Of a stretch of 64,000 nt of DNA, positions 47,983 to 56,248 are shown in pieces. This DNA is from an uncultured Dehalococcoidia bacterium (GTDB lineage Bacteria; Chloroflexota; Dehalococcoidia; Lucifugimonadales; GCA-2712585), in the NCBI GenBank assembly GCA_951812825.1, contig OX638324.1, forward strand, positions 1,425,141 through 1,489,140. Reading direction: 5' to 3'. The stretch's first letter is position 1. Every line of letters starts with the position of its first letter. The notes under the pieces are model-generated. The model was not told the DNA's origin and did no database searches. It saw nothing but the letters and a program-made list of their open reading frames with translations. The position numbers were made by a program, and so were the translations under genes.

Positions 47983-48819
47983 TTAGCCGTCCAGCAGGTC
48001 TTGAAGCAGGGCCTCGTCCATGCCGAAGCTCTCATTGGAGGTGGGGAAGGCGCCGTCGCGGACCTCTTGGGCGTATCGCCCAAGGGCGAGGGCGATGGTC
48101 TCCGAGAGTCTCAGATACTGGCGAGTATGCTTGGGTACGAAGTCGTCGTAGAGGCCAAGGATGTCATGGACTACCTGCACCTGTCCGTCGCAGTGGGGCC
48201 CTGCGCCGATGCCGATGGTGGGGATGGTGAGTTTGTTGGTGATAACGCGAGCCAAGGGCGCGGGCACAAGCTCAAGCACCAGGGAGTAGGCGCCGGCGTC
48301 TTCCAATGCGCGGGCATCCTCCAACAGTCGGAGGGCGTCTTTTCTGGCCTTTCCCTGGACACGATAGCCACCGAATTGATGCACCGATTGAGGGGTGAGG
48401 CCAAGATGTCCCATGACGGGGATGCCCGCTTCCACGATGCGGCGCACTTTCTCCACGGTGGGGCCGGCGCCTTCCAGCTTGACCGATTGGGCGCCGCCTT
48501 CCTGCACCAGTCTGCCAGCGTTCTTGAGGGCTTCCTCTGCGCTGGGCTGAAAGCTCATGAAGGGCATGTCCGTCACTACCAGAGCATGTTCCGTACCGTT
48601 GACCACAGCCCTGGTGTGTCGCACCATGTCGTCCATTGTGACGGGGATGGTTGAGTCGTAGCCCAGGCAGACCATGCCAAGGCTGTCGCCCACGAGGACG
48701 ATGGGAAAGCCCGCCCTGTCCACAAGTCGAGCCATTGTGTAGTCGTAGGCAGTGACAACGGGGATACGTTGTCCTTTGGCCTTCATGGTCCGTATTCGCC
48801 GGGCCGTCATTCTATGCAT
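47983..48819 (-). CDS. panB: 3-methyl-2-oxobutanoate hydroxymethyltransferase
   Basis: First step of the pathway: transfers a hydroxymethyl group from methylene-tetrahydrofolate to ketoisovalerate, giving ketopantoate. The 278 residues show TAYDYTMARLVDRAGFPIVLVGDSLGMVCLGYDSTIPVTMDDM, VVTDMPFMSFQ, VKLEGAG, PVMGHLGLTPQS and IPTIGIGAGPHCDGQVQVVHDILGL, the family motifs with the magnesium Asp residues. It overlaps the DUF2520 gene by 8 bases and is followed by panC after 5 bases. Confidence 0.96.
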   Translation of the reverse strand: MHRMTARRIRTMKAKGQRIPVVTAYDYTMARLVDRAGFPIVLVGDSLGMVCLGYDSTIPVTMDDMVRHTRAVVNGTEHALVVTDMPFMSFQPSAEEALKNAGRLVQEGGAQSVKLEGAGPTVEKVRRIVEAGIPVMGHLGLTPQSVHQFGGYRVQGKARKDALRLLEDARALEDAGAYSLVLELVPAPLARVITNKLTIPTIGIGAGPHCDGQVQVVHDILGLYDDFVPKHTRQYLRLSETIALALGRYAQEVRDGAFPTSNESFGMDEALLQDLLDG

Positions 48820-49963
48820 GGAACTGGCCTCCGTCGTTGTGGTTGCTACCGGATGCGGAAAGTTTCTTCATCTGTCGTGAATCCGCCCCATGGAATTTTG
48901 CCAGTAAGCGCTCCAGCTCACTTCGTTTCTGTCCACTGAGGGAAGATGCGTGGGCAACCAGCACCCTTGTCAGTTCCGTATAGAGGGGGAGAATATCAGG
49001 AGCGAGGGATTGCAGGGCTTGCAGATGTGTACGAACGGTGTCCACATCTCCCCGGGCCACGGGGCCGGTGGTGGCCGCTTCCTCGCCCAAGGCGGCCGCG
49101 TTCTCCAGGGTGGTACGGGCAAGGGGAAGGAGGGCTCGAAAGGCCGTTTTCTGGTCGACACCCATGGCTTGCCAGAGGGCGGCGGCGGAGTGGAGCAGGG
49201 CGATTAGAGCACCGCAACTCATGACTGCCGAGGCGTGGTACAGGGGGCGATTTTCCGGCGAGACCTCGATGGTATGACCTCGGAGGTCCGCGGCAATGGA
49301 CTGCAGGGCTTGCCGGAGCCAGCCGGTTCCTTCTATGGCGAAGGTCACGCCGTGGAGCCGCTTCCGTGCGAGAGTGGCGAGAGTGGTGGGGTCTTCATTC
49401 GTCGGCAAGGGAGTGAAGGTCTGGAGGGGGTGGAAGGAACCACAGAGGGCGCCCGCGCCCTGGGCGGGGCTGAGGAGGGCCGACGTGCCTGCGCCGCAGC
49501 AGTGGACTACTCCCCGACCTTCCGGCCAGTCGATGGAGGACGCCACTTGAGAGATTGCGTCGTCGGGGACGGTAAGGAAGATGAGGCGGCAGCGGTCGAC
49601 GACGCCCTGGGGATCGGCCTCGACGTGGCAGCCGGGGATGCGCCGGCCGAGCCGACGGGCGGATGAGTTTGAGCGGCTGGCGACGGCTTCGACCTTCCAT
49701 CCGGCGTCGGAGAGGGCGATTGCCAGGGTTGAGGCCAGGGCGCCGACGCCGATGAAGCCGACGTTTGGACGTTTATCTTCTTCGTAGGCCAGCGGGGAGG
49801 AGAATTCTTCTGGCGCAGCCTGGCTTGAGGCTGAGCGAACGGGGGTGAATTGACCGGTTGATTCCCCATCGGAAACTACAGGGCCGACATCCCCCAATGA
49901 AGCAATCGCAGGGATGCTTGAAAAGGGGAAAAGAGATTCCGGCGTTGCCGTCTCGGTCCTCAT
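48812..49963 (-). CDS. Rossmann-fold DUF2520 protein, candidate ketopantoate reductase
   Basis: About 383 residues from the ATG at 49963 (a GTG at 50002 is possible). After a 65-residue low-complexity N-terminus comes a Rossmann domain (RPNVGFIGVGALASTLAIALSDAGWKVEAVASRS) and the DUF2520 helical domain (HPLQTFTPLP, YHASAVMSCGALIALLHSAAALW). The family resembles 6-phosphogluconate/ketopantoate-type dehydrogenases. It is the first gene of the operon with panB and panC, which lack panE here, so reduction of ketopantoate to pantoate is a reasonable proposal. This is inference from position and fold. Confidence 0.8.
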   Translation of the reverse strand: MRTETATPESLFPFSSIPAIASLGDVGPVVSDGESTGQFTPVRSASSQAAPEEFSSPLAYEEDKRPNVGFIGVGALASTLAIALSDAGWKVEAVASRSNSSARRLGRRIPGCHVEADPQGVVDRCRLIFLTVPDDAISQVASSIDWPEGRGVVHCCGAGTSALLSPAQGAGALCGSFHPLQTFTPLPTNEDPTTLATLARKRLHGVTFAIEGTGWLRQALQSIAADLRGHTIEVSPENRPLYHASAVMSCGALIALLHSAAALWQAMGVDQKTAFRALLPLARTTLENAAALGEEAATTGPVARGDVDTVRTHLQALQSLAPDILPLYTELTRVLVAHASSLSGQKRSELERLLAKFHGADSRQMKKLSASGSNHNDGGQFHA

Positions 49964-50121
49964 GGGATCCCAGCGGCCTCCTGAACTTGACGGAAGGCTC
50001 ACCCCCCGGAAGGGTGGATGGCGGGGCTATGATACCACCGTGGGGATGGGGCTTCAACGTGGGGTTTGGGAGCGCAATTGAGAATATTCCTGCAAACTTC
50101 ACGATGAATTAGCACAGCAGG

Positions 50122-50221
50122 TTGACAGATGGCGGTAGTTGTGTAGACCATATGGGCCTACCCCTCTGTGGGCTTCAGCCCCAGGGCGCGAGGCTGCCGA
50201 ATGGCGGCCTCAGCTTTTTTT
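50122..50221 (+). ncRNA. Candidate small RNA with own promoter and terminator
   Basis: TTGACA (50122-50127), 16-base spacer, TAGACC (50144-50149) predicts a start near 50156. A hairpin around GGGCTTCAGCCC follows, then a 9-bp stem GAGGCTGCC/GGCGGCCTC (50190-50198 with 50203-50211) with a GAAT loop and seven T residues (50215-50221). The product would be about 65 nt. No convincing coding frame lies in it, and no plus-strand gene upstream needs this terminator. Confidence 0.45.
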
Positions 50222-50279
50222 GGATAATTCGCAACCACGCCATCCACCAGGTTGGCTCCCTTCCATCCATTGGTTGTTC

Positions 50280-50309
50280 TTGACACTGGAAACATACCTT
50301 ATCTATAAT
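50280..50309 (+). promoter_or_regulatory. Near-consensus sigma-70 promoter of the DUF1800 operon
   Basis: TTGACA (50280-50285), 18-base spacer, TATAAT (50304-50309). Both hexamers are perfect. The leader to the ATG at 50387 is about 70 nt. Confidence 0.8.
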
Positions 50310-50386
50310 GGCGACACCTCTATTTGACCTCGGCGAAAGCCGTGGGCTGTTAGGGGTGTACGTACTTTGAAGAAAGGAGTGGCTTA

Positions 50387-51802
50387 ATGGGAAACAAGGA
50401 CATCGCATTGATGGCCCACCTGATGCGCCGCGCCGGTTTCGGGGCCTCCTATGACGAGCTCGAAGCACGAGCCGCCAAGGGTTATGAAGCCACCGTAGAA
50501 GAGTTGGTAGACCCGGACGCCAACGGTGTGCCTGAGTACGACGAGCTGACACTGGCTCGGTACTTCCCGGACATGGAGGTGCCTTCCGCACCCGCTATGG
50601 GCACGGCCAACTTCATGTACCACCTGTACACGACCCCTCGTCCGCTGGTGGAGAAGATGACTCTCTTCTGGCACATGGTCTTCGCCACCGGAAATTCCAA
50701 GGTGGACAACCCGCCGGAGATGCTCCAGCAGATTCAGATGTTCCGTGATCACGGAATGGGCAACTACAAGGAGCTGCTGGTCCGTCTTTCCAAGGACCCA
50801 TCCATGATTTTCTGGCTGGACAACAACGAAAACCACAAGCAGGCCCCCAACGAGAACTGGGGACGGGAGCTTCTGGAGTTGTTCTCCATGGGCCAGGGCA
50901 ACTATACAGAGGACGACGTGAAGATGGCAGCACGGGCCTTCACCGGCTGGACCATTCTTCCAAAGATTCCGCGAACGCCCTACCAGCGCCATCATTGGAA
51001 GTTCATCTACAAGGCGGAAGACCACGACCACAGTGAGAAGACCTTCCTAGGCCACACGGGCCGCTTCAACGGCGAGGACATCATAGACATCGTCGTAGAG
51101 CAGCCGGCGACGGCCAACTTCATGGCCCGCCACCTGTACAACTTCTTCGTTGCCGACGAGGTGCAGGTGCCCAGCTGGCTGGACGTGCCACCCAAGGACC
51201 CCGAGGCCGTCGAAGCCATCGCCAAGGTCTTCGTCGAATCCGAATTTGATATCAAGACCACCCTGCGCTTCATCTTAAACTCAGACTTCTTCAAGGACGA
51301 AAGCGTGTGGTTCGCCAAGGTGAAGAATCCCGCCGAGGTGGTGGCAGGGACTATCCGCCTCGTCGGAGACTTTCAGGAGCCCCGCCCGGGGGTGCTTCCC
51401 ATGGGACTGGAAGGCACCTACCAGGGCCAGGACCTGATCAATCCCCCCAGCGTCGAAGGCTGGCACACGGGCCGAGAGTGGATAGACACCGGCTCACTGG
51501 TCCGCCGCGTCAACTTCGTCGCCGACAGTTTCAGCAACGCTGACATGCCCGGAATCAAGTCCATCATCAACCGGCTGGGCGCCAGCGAAACCCTCAGCCC
51601 CGAGGAAGTCGTAGACGGCTGCCTGGAGCTCCTGGGCGCCGTTCAGATAAACGACGAGACCCGCGAGCAGCTTCTCACCCACGTGCGAGCCAGCGGAGAC
51701 CTGAGCCGCGGTTCCACGGAGGAGGAGACACAGGCCTTCGGGAAGAGGGTCACGGAAGTACTGCAACTAATAGCCGCAACCAGGGAATACCAGTTCGGCT
51801 AG
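50387..51802 (+). CDS. DUF1800 family protein
   Basis: A 471-residue protein of a widespread but uncharacterised family. Conserved stretches are HLMRRAGFGASYDELEARAAKGYEATVEELVDP, PLVEKMTLFWHMVFAT, DPSMIFWLDNNENHKQAPNENWGRELLELFSMGQGNYTEDDVKMAARAFTGW and EDIIDIVVEQPATANFMARHLYNFFV. Members nearly always sit next to a DUF1501 gene, as here (51 bases downstream), and the two are thought to act together on an unknown extracellular or periplasmic substrate. No signal peptide is visible. AAGGAG precedes the ATG. A near-perfect promoter suggests strong expression. Confidence 0.92.
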   Translation: MGNKDIALMAHLMRRAGFGASYDELEARAAKGYEATVEELVDPDANGVPEYDELTLARYFPDMEVPSAPAMGTANFMYHLYTTPRPLVEKMTLFWHMVFATGNSKVDNPPEMLQQIQMFRDHGMGNYKELLVRLSKDPSMIFWLDNNENHKQAPNENWGRELLELFSMGQGNYTEDDVKMAARAFTGWTILPKIPRTPYQRHHWKFIYKAEDHDHSEKTFLGHTGRFNGEDIIDIVVEQPATANFMARHLYNFFVADEVQVPSWLDVPPKDPEAVEAIAKVFVESEFDIKTTLRFILNSDFFKDESVWFAKVKNPAEVVAGTIRLVGDFQEPRPGVLPMGLEGTYQGQDLINPPSVEGWHTGREWIDTGSLVRRVNFVADSFSNADMPGIKSIINRLGASETLSPEEVVDGCLELLGAVQINDETREQLLTHVRASGDLSRGSTEEETQAFGKRVTEVLQLIAATREYQFG

Positions 51803-51853
51803 AAGATTGGAAAGCTAAGATGAACCTGAACCCCAAAGAAAGGAGACAACGTC

Positions 51854-52978
51854 ATGGCTAAAGATCCAGTCTTGGTAATTTTTCAGCTGACCGGAGGTAA
51901 CGATTACCTCAACACGATTGTGCCCCGACAGAACCCCCTCTACAGGGACTACCGAAAGCTGGTGGTTATCCCGGAGGGTGAAGAGGTGCCCATCGACGAC
52001 GACTATGGGTTCCATCCTGAGATGGCCCCCATCAAGCAGTTCTGGGACGAGGGCAAGATGGCTCTCATTCACGGCATCGGATACGACAACTCCCCCAGGT
52101 CCCACTTCCGCTCGATGGACATCTGGCACACCTGCGAGCCGGACAAGGTAGGCACCGAGGGTTGGGTGGGTCGCTCCATCCAAGCCGTTGACCCCGACAA
52201 GGAGAACGTGCTCACCGGCGTGAACTTCGGACAGGGCCTGCCCCGAGCCATGGCTCTTCCGGGCGTACCCGTAGCCTCCGTCTCCGACATTGAGAACTAC
52301 GGCGTGCTGACCGGTATCACGGACGAGGAGCAGCGAATGCGCGCTCTCGACCGCTTCCAGCGGATCTACTCCCCGGCCATTGGACGTGGACCCGTGATGG
52401 ACTATCTGGGTCAGACGGGTCTCGACGCCCTCAAGGGCGCCGACATTCTGAAGACCGCTCCGGAGATGTACAGCTCCAGCGTGGAATACGCCGCGACGCC
52501 CATCGCCCAGAAGCTGCGAGGCATCTCCATGGTGCACCAGGCCAACCTGGGCACGCGCTTCTTCTACACTCAGCATGCCAGCTTCGACACCCACGCCAGC
52601 CAGATGGCCGGGCACGAGCAGCTCTGGAAGGACTCGGCAGCAGCCATCTCGGACTTCTTCGCCGACCTGCGGGCCAACGACGCCGCTGAGAACGTGGTTC
52701 TGATCATGTTCAGTGAGTTCGGCCGCCGCGTCCGCGACAACGGCTCCGGCACCGACCACGGCGCCGGCGGAATCGCCTTTGCAATCGGCGACCCCGTCGC
52801 AGGCGGTCACTACTCCGAGTACCCGTCCATGGACGAGAAGGACCTCCAGGAGGGCGACCTAGCCCCCAACTACGACTTCCGTGGCTTCTACTCGACACTG
52901 CTCGAGCAGTTTATGGGTCTGGACCCGACGGAGATCGTAGGCGGCACCTTCGAGCAGCTGGACTTCATCGCAAAGTAA
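51854..52978 (+). CDS. DUF1501 family protein (sulfatase-like fold)
   Basis: A 374-residue partner of the DUF1800 protein. The family is related to the alkaline phosphatase/sulfatase superfamily. Typical blocks are DPVLVIFQLTGGNDYLNTIVPRQNPLYRDYR, ALIHGIGYDNSPRSHFRSMDIWHT, FFYTQHASFDTHASQMAGHEQLW, VLIMFSEFGRRVRDNGSGTDHGAGG and ending with a glycine-rich region. Many relatives start with a Tat signal; this one begins MAKDPVLV and has none, so it seems cytoplasmic or is exported with its partner. GAAAGGAG lies 10 bases before the ATG. Confidence 0.93.
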   Translation: MAKDPVLVIFQLTGGNDYLNTIVPRQNPLYRDYRKLVVIPEGEEVPIDDDYGFHPEMAPIKQFWDEGKMALIHGIGYDNSPRSHFRSMDIWHTCEPDKVGTEGWVGRSIQAVDPDKENVLTGVNFGQGLPRAMALPGVPVASVSDIENYGVLTGITDEEQRMRALDRFQRIYSPAIGRGPVMDYLGQTGLDALKGADILKTAPEMYSSSVEYAATPIAQKLRGISMVHQANLGTRFFYTQHASFDTHASQMAGHEQLWKDSAAAISDFFADLRANDAAENVVLIMFSEFGRRVRDNGSGTDHGAGGIAFAIGDPVAGGHYSEYPSMDEKDLQEGDLAPNYDFRGFYSTLLEQFMGLDPTEIVGGTFEQLDFIAK

Positions 52979-53020
52979 GCTCTCGTTGCCGAGGGACCCC
53001 ATAGGTATCCGGTAACAAAC

Positions 53021-53060
53021 GACGGGCCATCCCGCCGCAAGGGGTGGCCCGTCTGTAATT
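53021..53060 (+). terminator. Intrinsic terminator after DUF1501
   Basis: Stem GACGGGCCATCCC (53021-53033) with GGGGTGGCCCGTC (53041-53053) and a 7-base loop, followed by TGTAATTTT. It ends the DUF1800-DUF1501 unit before the NHL gene. Confidence 0.8.
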
Positions 53061-53087
53061 TTCACCAAATCAGCAAAGGATTGACAA

Positions 53088-54095
53088 ATGCCAGTAACGC
53101 AGATAGCGACAGGCCGAGCCTTCAGCTACAGGGATAACATCGGCCAGATCGGAACCTCCGCCACCAGCCTACGCCATCCCGTAGGGCTCGCCCGCGGCGC
53201 CAACGACGTTCTATACGTGGCCAACTGGGGCACGGAGTCCCAGGGTGGAGCCAGGATCACCAAGTGCGTCATGGGTACCCAGGAGTGGCTGGCGGATATC
53301 GGCAGGCCAGGCTCGGGAGACGGGGAGTTCCTCTGGCCGGGCGGCCTCACAACAGACTTGGACGAGAACCTCTACCTGACGGACCAGGCGGGCAGCAAGG
53401 TGGTCATATTCGACAAGGAGGGCGGGTTCATCGGCAAGTGGGGAGAGGAAGGCTCAGGACCCGGCCAGATGATGAGACCCAGCGGTATCGTCTTCGACTC
53501 CGAGGAGAACCTGCTCATTTCGGATACGCGCAATCATCGCATCCAGAAGTTCACCAAGGACGGGCAGTTCCTGGACGCTTTCGGTTCTCGCGGCGACGGC
53601 CCTGGCGAGTTCGACCTGCCCTGGGGCCTCGCGGTGGACGGCGACGGTAACATATACGTGGCCGATTGGGGCAACAGCCGGGTCCAGAAGTTGTCAGTTT
53701 CGGGCCTGCACCTGCAGAGCTTCGGCGAGGCGGGTCAGGACCAGGTTGAGCTGAACCATCCCAGCGACGTTTCGGTGGACAAGGACGGGGACGTGTTTGT
53801 GGCGGACTGGGCCAACAACCGGGTTGTCATCTATCAGTCGGACGGCACCTTCCTGGTGAATTTGGTTGGAGACGCGACCAACCTTTCGAAGTGGGCCCAG
53901 GCGAAGGTGGCGGCGAATCCGGACCTGGCGAAGGCCCGCGCTCGGGCAGACCTGGAGCCGGAATGGAGGCTGTGGCATCCGCAGGCTATATTGGTGGACG
54001 ACGAGTACAACATCATAATAGCCGAGGCCCAGCACATGCGCGTCCAGATCTACCAGAAGGACCCGGACTACTTCGAGGCACAGTTTACGCTGTAA
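53088..54095 (+). CDS. NHL-repeat beta-propeller protein
   Basis: A 335-residue protein composed of about six NHL repeats forming one propeller. Typical units are RHPVGLARGANDVLYVANWG, FLWPGGLTTDLDENLYLTDQAGSKVVIFDKEG, MMRPSGIVFDSEENLLISDTRNHRIQKFTKDG and FDLPWGLAVDGDGNIYVADWGNSRVQKLS. No signal peptide. Such propellers serve as lyases or binding scaffolds. AAAGGA lies 12 bases before the ATG. It follows a terminator, so it is probably separately transcribed, and is itself ended by a terminator at 54124-54156. Confidence 0.9.
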   Translation: MPVTQIATGRAFSYRDNIGQIGTSATSLRHPVGLARGANDVLYVANWGTESQGGARITKCVMGTQEWLADIGRPGSGDGEFLWPGGLTTDLDENLYLTDQAGSKVVIFDKEGGFIGKWGEEGSGPGQMMRPSGIVFDSEENLLISDTRNHRIQKFTKDGQFLDAFGSRGDGPGEFDLPWGLAVDGDGNIYVADWGNSRVQKLSVSGLHLQSFGEAGQDQVELNHPSDVSVDKDGDVFVADWANNRVVIYQSDGTFLVNLVGDATNLSKWAQAKVAANPDLAKARARADLEPEWRLWHPQAILVDDEYNIIIAEAQHMRVQIYQKDPDYFEAQFTL

Positions 54096-54123
54096 CCGAA
54101 AACGTCAACCACGACAGACAAAT

Positions 54124-54156
54124 AAAGGGGCGGCTCAGGTGAGCTGCCCCTTTTTC
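54124..54156 (+). terminator. Intrinsic terminator after the NHL gene
   Basis: Stem with arms AAAGGGGCGGCTCA and GAGCTGCCCC around a GGT loop, followed by TTTTTCTTT. One G-U pair. Very strong. Confidence 0.88.
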
Positions 54157-54222
54157 TTTGATTGCAACGCCACATAGGCACAGACTCACCCCAGCCATCG
54201 TCTCACCAACCCGCCCCGCAGG

Positions 54223-54251
54223 TTGAACTACAGCGTGTTCACGCTTATAAT
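54223..54251 (+). promoter_or_regulatory. Predicted promoter of the class IV aminotransferase gene
   Basis: TTGAAC (54223-54228), 17-base spacer, TATAAT (54246-54251); the start codon is 33 bases on. Confidence 0.7.
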
Positions 54252-54283
54252 GCCGCTATTCTACGGATTCTGGAGGATTCATA

Positions 54284-55198
54284 ATGGCAGATGAGATTAT
54301 TGCCTACTTTAACGGCGAATGGATTCCCAAGAGCGAATGCAAGATTACTATGGACAACAGAGGATTTCGTCTCGGCGACGCAGTCTTCGAGGTCGACCGA
54401 ACCTACGCTGGGAAGTTCCACAACACGGACGACCACATGGACCGGCTCTTTCGCTCCCTGAAGTACACCCGCATCGACCCCGGCATCTCCCGGGAGGAGA
54501 TGATCGCCATTACCAATGAGGCGGTGGCGCGGAACTGGCACCTGGTGCCCGAGGGCGGCGACATGAACGTGCGGCAGATGGTTACCCGCGGCGAGGGTTT
54601 CTCCGTCAGCGACAACTCTCCCGCAACGGTGTTCGTAGCCGCCTACCCAATGGACTTCAACCGCTACGCCCATCTGTATGACGAGGGCGCTCACGTGGTG
54701 TTCTCCCGCACGCGCTCCTACCATCCCGACTCTCTCGACCCGAAAGTGAAGCACGTAAGCCGGATGAACTTTGTGCTGGCGGAACTGGAAGCCCACGACG
54801 TGGACCCGGAGTCGTGGCCCGTCCTGCTGGACTTGGACGGCAACATCTCGGAGGGCACGGGCTTCAACTTCTGGATCGTCACTGACGGCAAGCTGCGCAC
54901 TGCCGGCGACCGCACCCTCCTGCAGGGCGTGTCCCGGAAGACGCTGCTGAGCCTGGCGGACGAACTGGGCATCGAGGTGGAGATGGATGACATCCAGCTC
55001 TACGACGCCTACACTGCCGACGAGGCTTTCGTTTCCGGCACGAGCCACTGTCTGCTGCCCGTGTCCAAGCTGGACAACCGGCCGCTGGAAGGGGAAACCC
55101 CCGGCCCGGTGGTCTCTCGACTTCTGGCCGCATGGGGCGAACGGGTGGGCGTGGACCTGGTCGGTCAAGCACAAGCGCAGGCCGGCATCTCCAGCTAG
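54284..55198 (+). CDS. Class IV PLP-dependent aminotransferase (BCAT/D-amino-acid aminotransferase-like)
   Basis: A 304-residue fold type IV enzyme. Seen are the start IIAYFNGEWIPKSECKITMDNRGFRLGDAVFEVDRTYAGK, the catalytic lysine region PKVKHVSRMNFVLAELEAH, and EGTGFNFWIVTDGKLRTAGDRTLLQGVSRKTLLSLADELGIEVE. It transfers amino groups among branched-chain or D-amino acids; the sequence SRMNF next to the lysine differs from the common L-N-Y-L-N in standard IlvE, so a D-amino-acid or (R)-amine substrate is plausible. A GGAGG site precedes the ATG. Confidence 0.9.
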   Translation: MADEIIAYFNGEWIPKSECKITMDNRGFRLGDAVFEVDRTYAGKFHNTDDHMDRLFRSLKYTRIDPGISREEMIAITNEAVARNWHLVPEGGDMNVRQMVTRGEGFSVSDNSPATVFVAAYPMDFNRYAHLYDEGAHVVFSRTRSYHPDSLDPKVKHVSRMNFVLAELEAHDVDPESWPVLLDLDGNISEGTGFNFWIVTDGKLRTAGDRTLLQGVSRKTLLSLADELGIEVEMDDIQLYDAYTADEAFVSGTSHCLLPVSKLDNRPLEGETPGPVVSRLLAAWGERVGVDLVGQAQAQAGISS

Positions 55199-55296
55199 CG
55201 CTATTCACATCCCTTGCTACAATTGACGTCCGGGCCGGAAGTTTCGGCCCGGACGCCTGCTGAAAAAATCCAAGAAAGAATACGGGGGTACTCTTC

Positions 55297-56226
55297 ATGC
55301 GAAAAATGACTCTAGGTAGAACGGGATACGAGGTAACCCAGCTTGGCTACGGCGCCCTTGAAGTCCGAGGTACCAGCCAGGACGACGAACGAGGGCGGAT
55401 GCCCAACGAAGATCGGGCCGACCAGATTTTGAACGCCGTGCTGGATTCCGGCATCAATTTCATCGACACGGCCTGGTGCTACGGCCGCAGCGAAGAGATG
55501 ATGGGTAAGTTCATCGGCAAGCGGCGTGACGATTACGTTCTGGCCGCCAAGACGGGCCACGGTCGCTGCAGCGCCGACAATTATGCGAGCTACACCCGCA
55601 AGGACATGCTGGAGTGCCTGGAGGAGAGCCTGCGCAACCTGGGCACTGACCACCTGGACATTGTGCAGCTGCACAACCCCACGGCCGAGGACGTGGAAGA
55701 GACGGGCGCCATCGAGACGCTGCAGGAGATTAAGGCCCGCGGCCTGACCAAGTTCATCGGCGTCTCCAGCGTGCTGCCTCACCTTGAGAAGCACCTGGCC
55801 ACGGGCGTCTACGACGTGTTCCAGATTCCGTACTCGGCGCTGGAGCCGGACCACCACGACATCATCACTAAGATCGCCGAGGCCGGTGGTGGGACCATCA
55901 TTCGCGGCGGCGTGGCCAAGGGCGAGCCGGGGGCCGGCGTGGGCGCGGAAGGCCGCGTCCACAGCACGGGCGGCAAGCGGTGGGACGCCTTCGAGGAGGC
56001 GAACCTGGACGAGCTTCGAGAGGAGGGGGAGTCGCGCACAGCCTTCCTGCTTCGATTCACCATGTCGCATCCCCACGCGCACACCATCATCGTGGGTACG
56101 CAGAACCCGGCGCACCTGAGCGAAAACGTGGCGGTGGCGGCCAAGGGGCCGCTGGCCGACGACGTATACGCGGAGACGAAGAAGCGGCTGGCGACTATAG
56201 GACTGGTCCACGGGAACCAGTCCTAG
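55297..56226 (+). CDS. Aldo/keto reductase
   Basis: A 309-residue NADPH-dependent TIM-barrel oxidoreductase. The family pattern is present: TLGRTGYEVTQLGYGALEVRG, GINFIDTAWCYGRSEEMMGKFI with the catalytic Asp and Tyr, VLAAKTGHG with the Lys, LDIVQLHNPT with the His, and the C-terminal cofactor segment PHAHTIIVGTQNPAHLSENVAVAAKG. The substrate is unknown. GGGGGT lies 11 bases before the ATG. It ends convergently with the selenoprotein operon, 22 bases apart. Confidence 0.93.
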   Translation: MRKMTLGRTGYEVTQLGYGALEVRGTSQDDERGRMPNEDRADQILNAVLDSGINFIDTAWCYGRSEEMMGKFIGKRRDDYVLAAKTGHGRCSADNYASYTRKDMLECLEESLRNLGTDHLDIVQLHNPTAEDVEETGAIETLQEIKARGLTKFIGVSSVLPHLEKHLATGVYDVFQIPYSALEPDHHDIITKIAEAGGGTIIRGGVAKGEPGAGVGAEGRVHSTGGKRWDAFEEANLDELREEGESRTAFLLRFTMSHPHAHTIIVGTQNPAHLSENVAVAAKGPLADDVYAETKKRLATIGLVHGNQS

Positions 56227-56248
56227 CCAAAACGCCTCAGGGGTGGAG

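Noticed and set aside
55195-55223. Promoter for the aldo/keto reductase (TACAAT at 55218)
   Set aside because: The -10 word is good, but no acceptable -35 word is found at 16-18 bases, so I did not list it.
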